Shown: positions 25,858 to 34,243 of the stretch, piece by piece | Layout of the letters: every line of letters starts with the position of its first letter | Position numbering within the stretch: position 1 is the stretch's first letter | From: Nitrosarchaeum sp. | GTDB taxonomy: Archaea; Thermoproteota; Nitrososphaeria; Nitrososphaerales; Nitrosopumilaceae | DNA: 64,000 nt | Reading direction: 5' to 3' | NCBI GenBank assembly: GCA_018334095.1 | Contig: JAGXTE010000067.1 | Location: forward strand, 1-64,000 | Translations under genes and position numbers: made by a program | Notes under the pieces: generated by a model | The model's database searches: none | What the model saw: only the letters and a program-made list of their open reading frames with translations | Told to the model about the DNA's origin: nothing

Positions 25858-27030
25858 TTGAAAATATCAAAAAAAGTAGCTGGAGTTGAATATGCAATTA
25901 GGGATATTGTTCTAGCTGCAAGAAAAGTTGAAGAAAAAGGAATGAAAGTTGATTATCTAAATATTGGTGATCCTGTACAATTTGGTTTTCAACCTCCTGA
26001 TAATGTAAAAGAGGCAATGATTAATGCAATAAGAAATGGAGAGAATTTTTATTCCACATCAGAAGGTCTCAAAGAACTTAGAGTAGAAATTGCTAAAAAA
26101 GAAAATGTAAAAGGATTATCCATTTCACATGATGACGTTTTAATCACTAATGGAGTTTCCGAAGGACTTGATATGGTAATATCGTCTATTGTTGAAGAAG
26201 GCGATGAGGTACTCTTGCCTGGTCCGTATTATCCACCATATGCCTCATACGTTAGATTACACGGCGGAATCCCAGTAGAATTTGCAGTAGACTTGGATAA
26301 CTCTACGCCTGATATTGAAGATATTAAATCAAAGATTACATCAAAAACTATTGCCATATGCTTAATCAGCCCAAATAATCCAACAGGTGTTGTATTTAAT
26401 GAATCATCACTAAAAAAATTAGTAGAAATTGCAAATCAACATAATTTGTATATTATCTGTGATGAGATTTATGATCAAATAATTTTTGATCAAAAATTTG
26501 TAGGAATTGGTAAAGTTGCAGGTGATTCCCCAGTCATTGTTCTAAATGGATTCTCCAAAGTTCATCTAATGTCTGGATGGAGAATTGGATACATTGCATT
26601 TAATCAATCATCAAAACTTGATGCACTAAGAGAAAATCTTCCAAAACTTGCACGAGTGAGAATTGCAAGTAATCTTCCTGTACAATATGCCGCATTAGAG
26701 TCGTTACGAGGACCACAAGGATACATAACTGAATTTGTATCTGAATTAAAAAAACGCCGAGATCTTGTTGTAAAACGACTCAACGAAATGCCTGGTCTAT
26801 CATGCCCTAATCCAAAAGGTGCATTCTATGCTTTTCCAAAAATTGAAGACAATAAATTTGGTACTGATAAGGAGTTTGTACAAAAATTGCTAGAAACAAA
26901 AGGTGTCTTGACCGTACATGGTTCTGGATTTGGAGAAAAATATGGTAGTGGACACTTTAGACTAGTATTTTTACCAAGTCTTGAAATTTTAGATTCAGCA
27001 ATGACCAAAATAGAAGATTTTGTTAGCTAA
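25858..27030 (+). CDS. Class I/II pyridoxal-phosphate aminotransferase
   Basis: This is a 390-residue fold-type I aminotransferase related to aspartate/alanine aminotransferases. The PLP-binding region has NGFSKVHLMSGWRIGY, with the Schiff-base Lys in FSK, plus ISPNNPTGVVF and the conserved CDEIYDQI. The open frame runs back to 25801 across the 5' end of the divergent tRNA-Arg, so the TTG at 25858 is preferred; taagaattta at 25821-25830 fits as a TATA element for that start. The substrate is probably aspartate or alanine. Confidence 0.9.
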   Translation: MKISKKVAGVEYAIRDIVLAARKVEEKGMKVDYLNIGDPVQFGFQPPDNVKEAMINAIRNGENFYSTSEGLKELRVEIAKKENVKGLSISHDDVLITNGVSEGLDMVISSIVEEGDEVLLPGPYYPPYASYVRLHGGIPVEFAVDLDNSTPDIEDIKSKITSKTIAICLISPNNPTGVVFNESSLKKLVEIANQHNLYIICDEIYDQIIFDQKFVGIGKVAGDSPVIVLNGFSKVHLMSGWRIGYIAFNQSSKLDALRENLPKLARVRIASNLPVQYAALESLRGPQGYITEFVSELKKRRDLVVKRLNEMPGLSCPNPKGAFYAFPKIEDNKFGTDKEFVQKLLETKGVLTVHGSGFGEKYGSGHFRLVFLPSLEILDSAMTKIEDFVS

Positions 27031-27425
27031 TAACTCCAAACTGAAAACTTTTCTGGAATTATCTCTATAATACAATCTGTATTATCTAATAGTTCTATTG
27101 CAGATTTATTTTGCAAACTTTTGAAATATCTTGCAAGTATTTTTTTTGCAATACTTTTTACTTTGTTATTTTCTAAAATAATATTTGCATTTCCATGTCC
27201 CATTACACCAAATATTGGAGAATTCACTCCCACATCTACACAAAATGCAACTTTGTTATTTTTTCTAATATTTTGTGCCTTTTTGGTTTTAGTGTTTGTG
27301 CCGATATAGATTTTTTTTGAACTATACAAGTACCATACAGGTACTATGTGTGGAATGTTTTTACTTCCTATTGTTGTAAGATGTAAAATTTTTTGAGTTT
27401 TTAAAAATTCATCTCTGCGGTTCAT
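27027..27425 (-). CDS. Pyridoxamine 5'-phosphate oxidase-like flavin/F420-binding protein
   Basis: This 132-residue split-barrel protein resembles the PNPOx-like superfamily. Landmarks are TTIGSKNIPHIVPVWYLYSSKKIYIGT (about 17-43) and the later VCVDVG-like strand AFCVDVG. Such archaeal proteins bind FMN or F420 and act as small oxidoreductases. An F420-reductase-like gene lies nearby on the same strand, which supports an F420 link. It overlaps the upstream membrane protein gene by 17 bp. Confidence 0.8.
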   Translation of the reverse strand: MNRRDEFLKTQKILHLTTIGSKNIPHIVPVWYLYSSKKIYIGTNTKTKKAQNIRKNNKVAFCVDVGVNSPIFGVMGHGNANIILENNKVKSIAKKILARYFKSLQNKSAIELLDNTDCIIEIIPEKFSVWSY

Positions 27426-27642
27426 GGTTTCTAAATCCTAATAGTATCATAAAAATCCCAAAGCCAATCATACCTACCGATACTTTTTCATTAGTAAATT
27501 CAGAATTTAAAATAAATTCCTCTACAAATTCTGGTCCCCAAAGTATTAGTTGTCTAACAAGAACAATTCCTGCCATAATTAAAAACAAAGAGCCAACTGC
27601 AGTATACCAGTTTCTTCCCCTACGAAAATACTCATGACTCAT
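27409..27642 (-). CDS. Small two-helix membrane protein
   Basis: This is a 77-residue protein with two predicted membrane helices (about 15-33 and 53-70) separated by an acidic loop (EFVEEFILNSEF). Its 3' end overlaps the PNPOx-like gene by 17 bp and its start lies 9 bp after the F420-reductase-like stop, so the three form one operon. Function is unknown. Confidence 0.65.
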   Translation of the reverse strand: MSHEYFRRGRNWYTAVGSLFLIMAGIVLVRQLILWGPEFVEEFILNSEFTNEKVSVGMIGFGIFMILLGFRNHEPQR

Positions 27643-27651
27643 TTACAATGC

Positions 27652-28323
27652 TTAGATAATTTTGATACCTGGATTTTTTATTTTATTTTGTATCATTGCA
27701 TTTAGCAATAACGGTGTTGATATCTCTGCAAGATATGATAATTCTCCTGGTCCCAAATAAATTGGTCTTAAACCTTTGATTTCATTGATCAAACCATTTA
27801 CTATGCCAACTGCATCTTTATCATCACCACATACAAAAATATCATAATCAAGTACCATTGTTGGATTAACCAGCTTCTTTTCTGAAATCACATGAAATGC
27901 TGACACCAACTTTGATTTATTTTTCATATGTTTTAAAACCAGTTGATAAGAAAATGGTTTATTGTCTTTAATTGGAATGAATTCAAACCCAACATCTGTC
28001 TTTATCATTGGAACAATTGGAGATACAACTACGCAACTATCTTTAACTTGAGATAAAACTTCTGAGCAAACTGAATCAATGTTTTCATAAGGAATTGATA
28101 AAATCAAAACATCGCTATCTTTTGCAACTGAGATATTGTCATTGCCTGTAATTGTTCCATTAATCTGTCCAAATGATTCTTTTGCAATATTTGTATATTC
28201 ATTTGCCGATTCTGATGCCCTTTTTGCATCCCTTGATCCTACAATTACATTATGATTTTGCGACCATCTGAGAGCGAATCCTTTTCCCATTCCTCCAGTC
28301 CCGCCAATTATTCCAATTTTCAT
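27652..28323 (-). CDS. npdG: NADPH-dependent F420 reductase-like protein
   Basis: This 223-residue Rossmann protein starts with IGIIGGTGGMGKGFALRW, the nucleotide-binding motif of NADPH:F420 oxidoreductases (NpdG/Fno). VGSRDAKRA (about 33-41) fits NADPH selection, and ILSIPYENI follows at about 73-81. The family transfers hydride between NADP and coenzyme F420. It heads a small operon with a membrane protein and a PNPOx-like gene. Confidence 0.87.
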   Translation of the reverse strand: MKIGIIGGTGGMGKGFALRWSQNHNVIVGSRDAKRASESANEYTNIAKESFGQINGTITGNDNISVAKDSDVLILSIPYENIDSVCSEVLSQVKDSCVVVSPIVPMIKTDVGFEFIPIKDNKPFSYQLVLKHMKNKSKLVSAFHVISEKKLVNPTMVLDYDIFVCGDDKDAVGIVNGLINEIKGLRPIYLGPGELSYLAEISTPLLLNAMIQNKIKNPGIKII

Positions 28324-28373
28324 GATATTCTTCTGAGAATCTTATTATTATCTTTATTTGACTTCCGATCATA

Positions 28374-28997
28374 TTGGGCTCAGTTATTTTTCTAAGACAC
28401 GGTCAAGCTAAAAACAATATTGAAAGAATTCTAACTGGAAGAACTCCAAATATTCCATTAACTGAAAAAGGAATTGAACAGGCAGAAAAGACAGCAAAAT
28501 TCTTAGAACAAATGAACATATCTGCAATTTATTCTAGTCCTATTGAAAGAGCAAAACACACTGCAGAAATTGTTGCTAAACATAATTCTCTTGATGTGTC
28601 AATTGATGATAGATTAATTGAACTTGATATGGGAAAATTTACTGGTGTTCCATACGATGAGATTTTTACTAGTCATGGAAATGTTTTCATGAAATTCTAT
28701 AATGGCGAGTTAGAAATTGCTCATAATGGTGTTGAGACTTTCTCCGAAGTCAAAAAACGTGTACTAAGTATTGTTGATCATGTCGTTGAAAAACATCCTG
28801 ATCAAAATGTTGTACTTGTAACTCATATGGACCCGATCAAAGCAATGTTAGCTACTGTAGTTGATCTTTCACCTACAAATCTATTTGAGCTAATTATTGC
28901 AAATGCCTCATTGAACATCTTTAGAGAGTACAACCGTAAATTTTCAATTTCTGGAATCAATGTGATGGATCCATCTCGTTTCAATCATGATTGGTAA
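28374..28997 (+). CDS. Histidine phosphatase superfamily protein (phosphoglycerate-mutase-like)
   Basis: This 207-residue enzyme has the RHG signature FLRHGQAKNN (residues 6-15) with the phosphorylated His, LTEKGIEQAEKTAKFL, the YSSPIERAKHTAEI arginine region, and the second catalytic His in VTHMDPIKAML. It could be a cofactor-independent-type phosphatase or a mutase; substrate is not predictable. The start is TTG. Confidence 0.9.
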   Translation: MGSVIFLRHGQAKNNIERILTGRTPNIPLTEKGIEQAEKTAKFLEQMNISAIYSSPIERAKHTAEIVAKHNSLDVSIDDRLIELDMGKFTGVPYDEIFTSHGNVFMKFYNGELEIAHNGVETFSEVKKRVLSIVDHVVEKHPDQNVVLVTHMDPIKAMLATVVDLSPTNLFELIIANASLNIFREYNRKFSISGINVMDPSRFNHDW

Positions 28998-29015
28998 CTA
29001 ATAATCTTGAAAACC

Positions 29016-29024
29016 CTTAAATAG
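29016..29024 (+). promoter_or_regulatory. TATA box of the terminal-oxidase operon
   Basis: CTTAAATAG lies about 30-38 bp upstream of the ATG at 29054 and would give a transcript with a short leader. It is the only clear promoter between the histidine phosphatase gene and the oxidase genes. Confidence 0.5.
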
Positions 29025-29053
29025 AAATTACAGGCCACGTTTCTCAACAGCTA

Positions 29054-29317
29054 ATGAAGAGTATATTTGGTCTATTCTTAGTATTGGCAATTTTGGTAAT
29101 CATTCCAGCAGTAGAATATGTGTTTGCTGCAGGTGACGAACCAGGCGGTTACCTTGATCGTAGAGTAGTAATTTGGAATTTATTTTATCGAATGATGACT
29201 GTGGCATTTACAGTGGGTGCAGTGGTATCTGGAACTATAATTTGGCTATGTTGGAGATTCAGAGAATCAAATCCAAAAGCCACCCCAACTCCATATGAAA
29301 AGGAAGGAGTTTGGTAA
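29054..29317 (+). CDS. Haem-copper oxidase accessory membrane subunit (subunit II N-terminal part)
   Basis: This is an 87-residue protein with a signal-like helix (about 4-25) and a second membrane helix (about 42-66, VAFTVGAVVSGTIIWLCWRF), followed by a Pro-rich tail. In bacteria, subunit II has two N-terminal helices joined to the CuA domain; here the membrane hairpin and the CuA domain are split between this gene and the next, as is typical of Nitrosopumilus-like oxidases. Only 2 bp separate this stop from the next ATG. Confidence 0.75.
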   Translation: MKSIFGLFLVLAILVIIPAVEYVFAAGDEPGGYLDRRVVIWNLFYRMMTVAFTVGAVVSGTIIWLCWRFRESNPKATPTPYEKEGVW

Positions 29318-29319
29318 AA

Positions 29320-29751
29320 ATGGGACATCATTCTAACTGGCCAGAATGGGTTTACGTTGGAGTTGTAATTGCACTGATGTGTTGGGTAGGTGCAGAAGCT
29401 TGGAATGCAGAAAGACTTGTAGAACATGTTCCAGCAGATGCCGAAGTTATCAAAGTCACTGGACAACAATGGTTCTGGACATTTGAACATGAAGACGGAA
29501 CAAAAGAAATTGGTGAACTACATGTTAAAGTCGGTAAAGCATACAAATTTGAAATAATGTCAAAAGATGTCAATCACTCATTTAACATTCATGATTATGT
29601 TGTATTGATGGATGCAGTACCTGGCAGAGTAAATACTGTATGGTTTGCTCCAATGGAAGCTGGTGAACATGACATTCAATGCAGAGAATATTGCGGACTA
29701 ATTCACTATAACATGCGTGGTAAACTGATCATAGAGGATGATTCATCTTGA
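29320..29751 (+). CDS. coxB: Haem-copper oxidase subunit II (CuA domain)
   Basis: This is a 143-residue protein with one membrane helix (about 10-28) and the cupredoxin CuA domain. The copper ligands are visible: His in NHSFNIHDY, and CREYCGLIHYNM, which holds the Cys-x3-Cys-x3-His-x2-Met set. Electrons from a reduced cupredoxin would enter here. I prefer the ATG at 29320 over the TTG at 29311 because the aaggaggag-like Shine-Dalgarno (about 29302-29309) then has normal spacing. Confidence 0.93.
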   Translation: MGHHSNWPEWVYVGVVIALMCWVGAEAWNAERLVEHVPADAEVIKVTGQQWFWTFEHEDGTKEIGELHVKVGKAYKFEIMSKDVNHSFNIHDYVVLMDAVPGRVNTVWFAPMEAGEHDIQCREYCGLIHYNMRGKLIIEDDSS

Positions 29752-29794
29752 TGCTAACCCTTTTATCTAAACTTTCAAGTGAGGAGAATTATCA

Positions 29795-31324
29795 ATGGTT
29801 CTAGAATTACAAAAGCCACGTCCAATTTGGCAAATAATGTTTTCAACACATCATACTGATGTGGGATTACTATATCTCATTACATCTCTTTCATTCTTGT
29901 TTATGGGTGGTGCATTAGCTCTTGCAATTAGAGCAGAGCTGTTCTTCCCAGGTTCCCAAATCATTGCCGACTCTATGACGTTTAACAGAATTTTTACCGT
30001 ACATGGAACAACACTGATCTTCTTGTTTATCATACCATTTGCATCTGCAGTTGGTAACTACTTTGTACCAATTATGGTACGATACAAAGACATGGCATAT
30101 CCAAAATTAAATGCAATAGCATTTTGGATGATTCCTCCTTCTGGTGCACTAATCTGGTTAGGCTTTGCTGACTTTACTTGGTATGCAACTCCTCCCTATT
30201 CTATTATCAGCGCACCAGGTCCTGCAGCAGATATGTGGATATTTGGATTAAAGATTTTAGGAGTATCATCAGTATTAGGTGCAATTAACTTTGTTGTTAC
30301 TATTCTAAAATGTAAACATCCAGACATGTCAATTGGACAGGTACCTTTACTTGCTTGGTCATTTTTAACATCATCTTTAATCATTATTGTTGCAATTCCA
30401 ACATTTGCCGCTGCACTGTTGATGTTGCTAACTGATAGATTAGGTGTATCTGGATTCTTCAATCCTGCAATGGGTGGAGATCCAATTGCATATGCACATT
30501 TGTTCTGGTTTACATTCCATCCTGAAGTGTATGTGCTAGTTATTCCAGCAATTGGAATGATGTATGAAATTATTCCAAGATTCTCAAGAAAACCAATCTT
30601 TAGTCACAGTTCTGGAATCTTTGCTTTTGTATTATTATCGGTTGTAAGTTTCTCATCTTGGGCACATCATATGTATGCTACAGGAATGTCATTTACTGAA
30701 AAAACCGTATTTATGATTGGAACACTAGCTGCAGTACCAGCATCAGCAATGCACGTCTTTAACTTTATTGCAACAATGTGGAATGGTAGAATAAAGTTTT
30801 CAACCCCAATGATGTGGGCAGTTGGAGGAATTGCATTATTCTTCTCAGCAGGAGCAGGTGGTGTAGTAAACGCTGCAATGCCACTTGACTTTCAGACACA
30901 CGACAGCTATTGGGTAGTTGGTCACTTTCACCTATTTGTAATGGGAACAATTGCATTTGGTTCTATAGGTTATCTATACTACATGTTCCCATATGTTACT
31001 GGTAGAATGTATAATGAAAATATGGGTAAAGTTCACTTTGTAATGTCATTTATAGGAACAGTTCTAGTATTTTTCACACAACATGTACTTGGTCTATATG
31101 GAATGCCAAGAAGAGTATTTGATTACCCACCAATCCCAGAATGGATTACTATGAACCAAATTGCTTCAGTAGGCGCTATGATTATTGGTACTAGCATGGT
31201 GATATTTTTGATTAACATGATTCACAGTTCTGCAAAAGGAAAATTAGCAGATACCGACGATCCGTTCAACTTGGGTGGCAAATACTATTATCCATTTGAA
31301 TCAAAGAACCCACATCATCATTAG
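29795..31324 (+). CDS. coxA: Haem-copper oxidase subunit I
   Basis: This is a 509-residue catalytic subunit with about 12-13 membrane helices. The low-spin haem and binuclear-centre histidines are in place: VHGTTL (helix II), FWFTFHPEVYVLVIP (helix VI, His-Pro-Glu-Val-Tyr cross-link), SWAHHMY (helix VII) and VVGHFHLFVMG (helix X). HPEVY indicates an A-type oxidase. A gaggag Shine-Dalgarno precedes the ATG. It reduces oxygen at the end of the respiratory chain. Confidence 0.96.
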   Translation: MVLELQKPRPIWQIMFSTHHTDVGLLYLITSLSFLFMGGALALAIRAELFFPGSQIIADSMTFNRIFTVHGTTLIFLFIIPFASAVGNYFVPIMVRYKDMAYPKLNAIAFWMIPPSGALIWLGFADFTWYATPPYSIISAPGPAADMWIFGLKILGVSSVLGAINFVVTILKCKHPDMSIGQVPLLAWSFLTSSLIIIVAIPTFAAALLMLLTDRLGVSGFFNPAMGGDPIAYAHLFWFTFHPEVYVLVIPAIGMMYEIIPRFSRKPIFSHSSGIFAFVLLSVVSFSSWAHHMYATGMSFTEKTVFMIGTLAAVPASAMHVFNFIATMWNGRIKFSTPMMWAVGGIALFFSAGAGGVVNAAMPLDFQTHDSYWVVGHFHLFVMGTIAFGSIGYLYYMFPYVTGRMYNENMGKVHFVMSFIGTVLVFFTQHVLGLYGMPRRVFDYPPIPEWITMNQIASVGAMIIGTSMVIFLINMIHSSAKGKLADTDDPFNLGGKYYYPFESKNPHHH

Positions 31325-31336
31325 GAGAAATATGAA

Positions 31337-32302
31337 ATGAATCAAGATACTCAAAATATTTACAGAACAACCCCTGCAAGAACTGGAAAAATGATGGCTA
31401 TAATGTTGGGCATTTGTATTGTCGGTGGTGCAATATTTTTTGGTATGTGGGATTACTGGACTTCTGCTCCAGCACCTGTAGTTGCACAAATGGCGGGAGA
31501 ATCTGAACATGGACTTCAACCCGGTGTAGCAACTGGAAAACATATGGAAGTATCTTTGAACTTTGTTGAATCATCTGATTTTAGAACATTGGCGTTTAAC
31601 GCATTACCTGGCGAAGAAGGACACAATCCTGTAATTAATGCAAATGTTGGGGATGAAATTGTTTTTAATGTTGCAAATGCAGGCAAATCATTTCATGCAT
31701 TTGGTGTAACCAAAGCATCTGAAGGCTTTTCTGGAATTATTTCAGGAAGTGAAATCGCATCTGCAAATAATCCATTAAAACCAGGTCAAGATGGAATGTC
31801 TGAATTTATTCCAGCTGAGGAAGGAACTTACTATTACATTTGTACAGTTCCAGGTCATAGAGAACAAGGAATGGTAGGGGAAATTATTATAGGTGCAGCA
31901 CAAGCTGGAGAAGCACCAAAGACAGCTGCAGCTCCAACTGGAGTTAAACATGATTTCATTGTAGACTTTGTTGAATCATCTGATTTTAGAACATTGGCGT
32001 TTAACGCATTACCTGGCGAAGAAGGACACAATCCTGAATTTCGTGTAAACTCTGGTGATGAAATAACTTTCTCAGCAGTAAATAAAGGAAAGTCATTTCA
32101 TGCATTTGGAATTGCTTCAGATCCAGAAAATTTCAATAATATACTTTGGAACTCTGCTATCGCATCTCCAAATAATCCATTAAAACCAGGTCAAGATGGT
32201 AGTGTAACATTTACTGCAGGTGCCCCAGGAACTTACTATTACATCTGTACAGTTCCAGGACATGCATTGCAAGGAATGCAAGGTTCATTTATAGTAGAAT
32301 AG
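31337..32302 (+). CDS. Membrane-anchored double cupredoxin (plastocyanin-like)
   Basis: This is a 321-residue protein with an N-terminal membrane anchor (about 18-38) and two type-1 copper domains (about 65-180 and 200-320). Each domain carries a His in FHAFG and the CTVPGH...GM ligand set (Cys-x4-His-x4-Met type). The domains share SSDFRTLAFNALPGEEGHNP. It follows subunit I after 12 bp and is the probable electron donor to the CuA site; thaumarchaea rely on blue copper proteins in place of cytochromes c. Confidence 0.92.
   Translation: MNQDTQNIYRTTPARTGKMMAIMLGICIVGGAIFFGMWDYWTSAPAPVVAQMAGESEHGLQPGVATGKHMEVSLNFVESSDFRTLAFNALPGEEGHNPVINANVGDEIVFNVANAGKSFHAFGVTKASEGFSGIISGSEIASANNPLKPGQDGMSEFIPAEEGTYYYICTVPGHREQGMVGEIIIGAAQAGEAPKTAAAPTGVKHDFIVDFVESSDFRTLAFNALPGEEGHNPEFRVNSGDEITFSAVNKGKSFHAFGIASDPENFNNILWNSAIASPNNPLKPGQDGSVTFTAGAPGTYYYICTVPGHALQGMQGSFIVE
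31560..32036 (+). repeat. 72-bp perfect direct repeat between the two cupredoxin domains
   Basis: Positions 31560-31631 and 31965-32036 are identical over 72 bp (offset 405 bp), while flanking sequence in the two domains has diverged. The repeat encodes the FVESSDFRTLAFNALPGEE region. Confidence 0.92.
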
Positions 32303-32303
32303 A

Positions 32304-32747
32304 TTGGCCCTACAATATCTAGCATTAGCATCTCTAATTGTTTTATACTCTCTAATGTTTATTGGCGGATACATTTCATCGGCTGGACTTGGACTAACAT
32401 GTCCTGAATGGCCATTATGTCCAAATGGAATAATGCCAAATGAAGAATATTTTATTGAATGGACTCATAGATTGATTGCTGCAACTACTGGTGCACTTGT
32501 AATTGCAACTACTGTAGGAAGCTGGATTAACAAAAATGCTGGGCGAAAGATACGATTTACTAGCACTTTTGCATCTACACTTGTAGTTACTCAAATCACA
32601 CTTGGTGCACTAGTAATTGATTTAAAACTTCACGCAGTACTTGTCGCAATCCACTTAGGTGTTGGAATATTGTTATTTTCAATGGTTTTACTAACTACAT
32701 TATTTGCATTTAGAATTGCAAAAAAACCAATAGAATCTACAGTTTAG
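32304..32747 (+). CDS. ctaA: Half-length COX15/CtaA-like haem A synthase
   Basis: This is a 147-residue membrane protein with four predicted helices. The first half matches CtaA: GGYISSAGLGLTCPEWPLCPNG with its Cys pair, and EWTHRLIAATTGALV with the haem-ligand His; HAVLVAIHLGVG gives later histidines. Bacterial CtaA has eight helices, so this is a single repeat unit that probably dimerises. The start is TTG, 1 bp after the cupredoxin stop. It would convert haem O to haem A for the oxidase. Confidence 0.85.
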   Translation: MALQYLALASLIVLYSLMFIGGYISSAGLGLTCPEWPLCPNGIMPNEEYFIEWTHRLIAATTGALVIATTVGSWINKNAGRKIRFTSTFASTLVVTQITLGALVIDLKLHAVLVAIHLGVGILLFSMVLLTTLFAFRIAKKPIESTV

Positions 32748-33261
32748 ATTTTAATCTTATTTTTTTTGGAATGTAGATATATGCTATGACTACTCCTAAC
32801 GTAATGGCTCCAAAAGTGATTGCCATGATGAAAATATATCCAAATGGATTTTGTGTACCCATGTTAAAAGTATAAGTAAGAATTTCTGGACTACCATTCA
32901 TATCATATAGATCAACTTTTACAATATGATTTCCAGAATTTTTCCATACATAGTCAATTTCATAATGACCTCCTTTATGTAACTCTGGATTGATCGCATC
33001 AATTTGTTGATCATTATAAAAAAATCTAACACCCATCGTAAACTGTTCTACTTCATTAAATTCACTATCTCCAACTCTGAATAAAATTTGCGATTTTTCT
33101 CCTATCTGTGGAAATTCTGGTAGTGTTGCAACTTGTACCCTATACCCACCAAGAAATTCTTCAGCTGAGTTAAACATTGAATGAGCATCTACGTCAGAAT
33201 ATAGAGGGATACTAATTGAAACTAACATAAACATAATGATAACTGATCGTACTTTTGTCAT
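32737..33261 (-). CDS. Exported membrane-anchored beta-domain protein, YtkA/FixH-like
   Basis: This is a 174-residue protein with a signal peptide (about 1-25, ending VDAHS), a beta-sandwich domain (about 35-130) that resembles YtkA/CopC-like or FixH-like modules, and a C-terminal membrane helix (about 143-165) with a basic tail. The 3' end overlaps the haem A synthase gene by 11 bp. A role in oxidase metallation is possible from its position, but no copper-binding motif is obvious. Confidence 0.68.
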   Translation of the reverse strand: MTKVRSVIIMFMLVSISIPLYSDVDAHSMFNSAEEFLGGYRVQVATLPEFPQIGEKSQILFRVGDSEFNEVEQFTMGVRFFYNDQQIDAINPELHKGGHYEIDYVWKNSGNHIVKVDLYDMNGSPEILTYTFNMGTQNPFGYIFIMAITFGAITLGVVIAYIYIPKKIRLKSKL

Positions 33262-33325
33262 TATGAATTCATTAACTTTGCATGAATATAGTGTTAATCA
33301 ATTTTCATTGGAAAATCTTCAAAAC

Positions 33326-33335
33326 CTTTAAATCC
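33326..33335 (+). promoter_or_regulatory. TATA box of the SRPBCC gene
   Basis: CTTTAAATCC lies 20-29 bp upstream of the ATG at 33355, which suits a leaderless transcript. Confidence 0.45.
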
Positions 33336-33354
33336 TTATTGGCAAGACACTGAA

Positions 33355-33960
33355 ATGTTGACTATCGTAAGCAAATCAATCGATATTAAAACACCTATAG
33401 AAAACGTATTTACCTATTTTGCAAGACCAGAACACGTTTCTGATCAAATAAAAAATGATGCAGTAGGCATGACTGTAATTCCTATGGATATTAAAGAAGG
33501 AATGGGTGTAGGAACAACATTTAGAATAATTGGTGACTTTAATGGTAAACGATTAGAGTGGGATTGTGAAACAACTGAATTTGTCAGAAATGAAAGAATA
33601 TCTGCAAAACAAATTTCAGGACCATTTAAGCACTGGAAAATTACTAATGAATTCAAATCATTAGGTGATAATTTAACCAAAGTAACAATGTCTGTATATT
33701 ATGCAATGCCATTTGGTCCATTAGGAGCAATTTTAGATAAAGCAAAATTTGCAAAATCTGCTGAACGTGGAATGGAAACAGCACTTTACAATGTTAGAGG
33801 ACTACTTGAAGGAAATGGTTCAATTCCAGTATACATAACATTAGATGCATACCAAAAATTACTTGCCGAAAAGAAAAAAATGAATGATGTTCCAGTTTCA
33901 ACAGCACTTACTGCAATTCTTGAAAAGTATGCTGAAATTGAAGCAAAAGCTCAAAATTAA
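33355..33960 (+). CDS. SRPBCC (START/polyketide-cyclase-like) protein
   Basis: This is a 201-residue protein. Residues about 1-150 form an SRPBCC ligand-binding domain (KSIDIKTPIENVFTYFARPEHVSD... and the closing helix AKFAKSAERGMETALYNVRGLLE). A Lys/Ala-rich C-terminal helix follows (about 165-200). Such proteins bind hydrophobic ligands; the ligand is unknown. Confidence 0.85.
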   Translation: MLTIVSKSIDIKTPIENVFTYFARPEHVSDQIKNDAVGMTVIPMDIKEGMGVGTTFRIIGDFNGKRLEWDCETTEFVRNERISAKQISGPFKHWKITNEFKSLGDNLTKVTMSVYYAMPFGPLGAILDKAKFAKSAERGMETALYNVRGLLEGNGSIPVYITLDAYQKLLAEKKKMNDVPVSTALTAILEKYAEIEAKAQN

Positions 33961-33980
33961 ATTTTCAATTCTATAACAAT

Positions 33981-33992
33981 CTTAAGATTAAT
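33981..33992 (+). promoter_or_regulatory. TATA-like element upstream of tRNA-Lys
   Basis: CTTAAGATTAAT lies 28-39 bp upstream of the first base of the tRNA. Confidence 0.4.
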
Positions 33993-34019
33993 AACAACTC
34001 GAGGATTTTCTATTTTTGT

Positions 34020-34093
34020 GGGTCTATGGCGCAGCCAGGTAGCGCACCGGACTCTTAATCCGGTTGTCGTGGGTCCGAATCCCACTAGACCCG
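34020..34093 (+). tRNA. tRNA-Lys (anticodon CUU)
   Basis: A full cloverleaf is present: acceptor GGGTCTA/TAGACCC, D stem GCGC/GCGC with the loop AGCCAGGTA, anticodon stem CCGGA/TCCGG with loop CTCTTAA (anticodon CTT), and T stem GTGGG/CCCAC. The discriminator is G and CCA is not encoded. The T loop is TCCGAAT, with C in place of the nearly universal U at position 55. A run of six T follows at 34095-34100 and could terminate transcription. Confidence 0.95.
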
Positions 34094-34142
34094 CTTTTTT
34101 GTTACATTAATTTCAATATGAAAATAAACTTATAAAATAATT

Positions 34143-34223
34143 TTAATTTTGTAAATCTGATAATAATTCTAAATCTAATTCAAACTCTTTTGGCAATCCT
34201 TTCCACCAATTATTATCTGTCAT
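34143..34223 (-). CDS. Possible microprotein (26 aa)
   Basis: This is a short open frame beginning MTDNNWWKGLPKEF and ending in an acidic Leu-rich segment, with ATG at 34223 and TAA at 34143. It lies 20 bp downstream of the response-regulator gene on the same strand, and its composition is protein-like (WW, alternating Leu/acidic). It could equally be chance. No homologue can be claimed. Confidence 0.25.
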   Translation of the reverse strand: MTDNNWWKGLPKEFELDLELLSDLQN

Positions 34224-34243
34224 TCAAAATGTTTTGTGATTTG

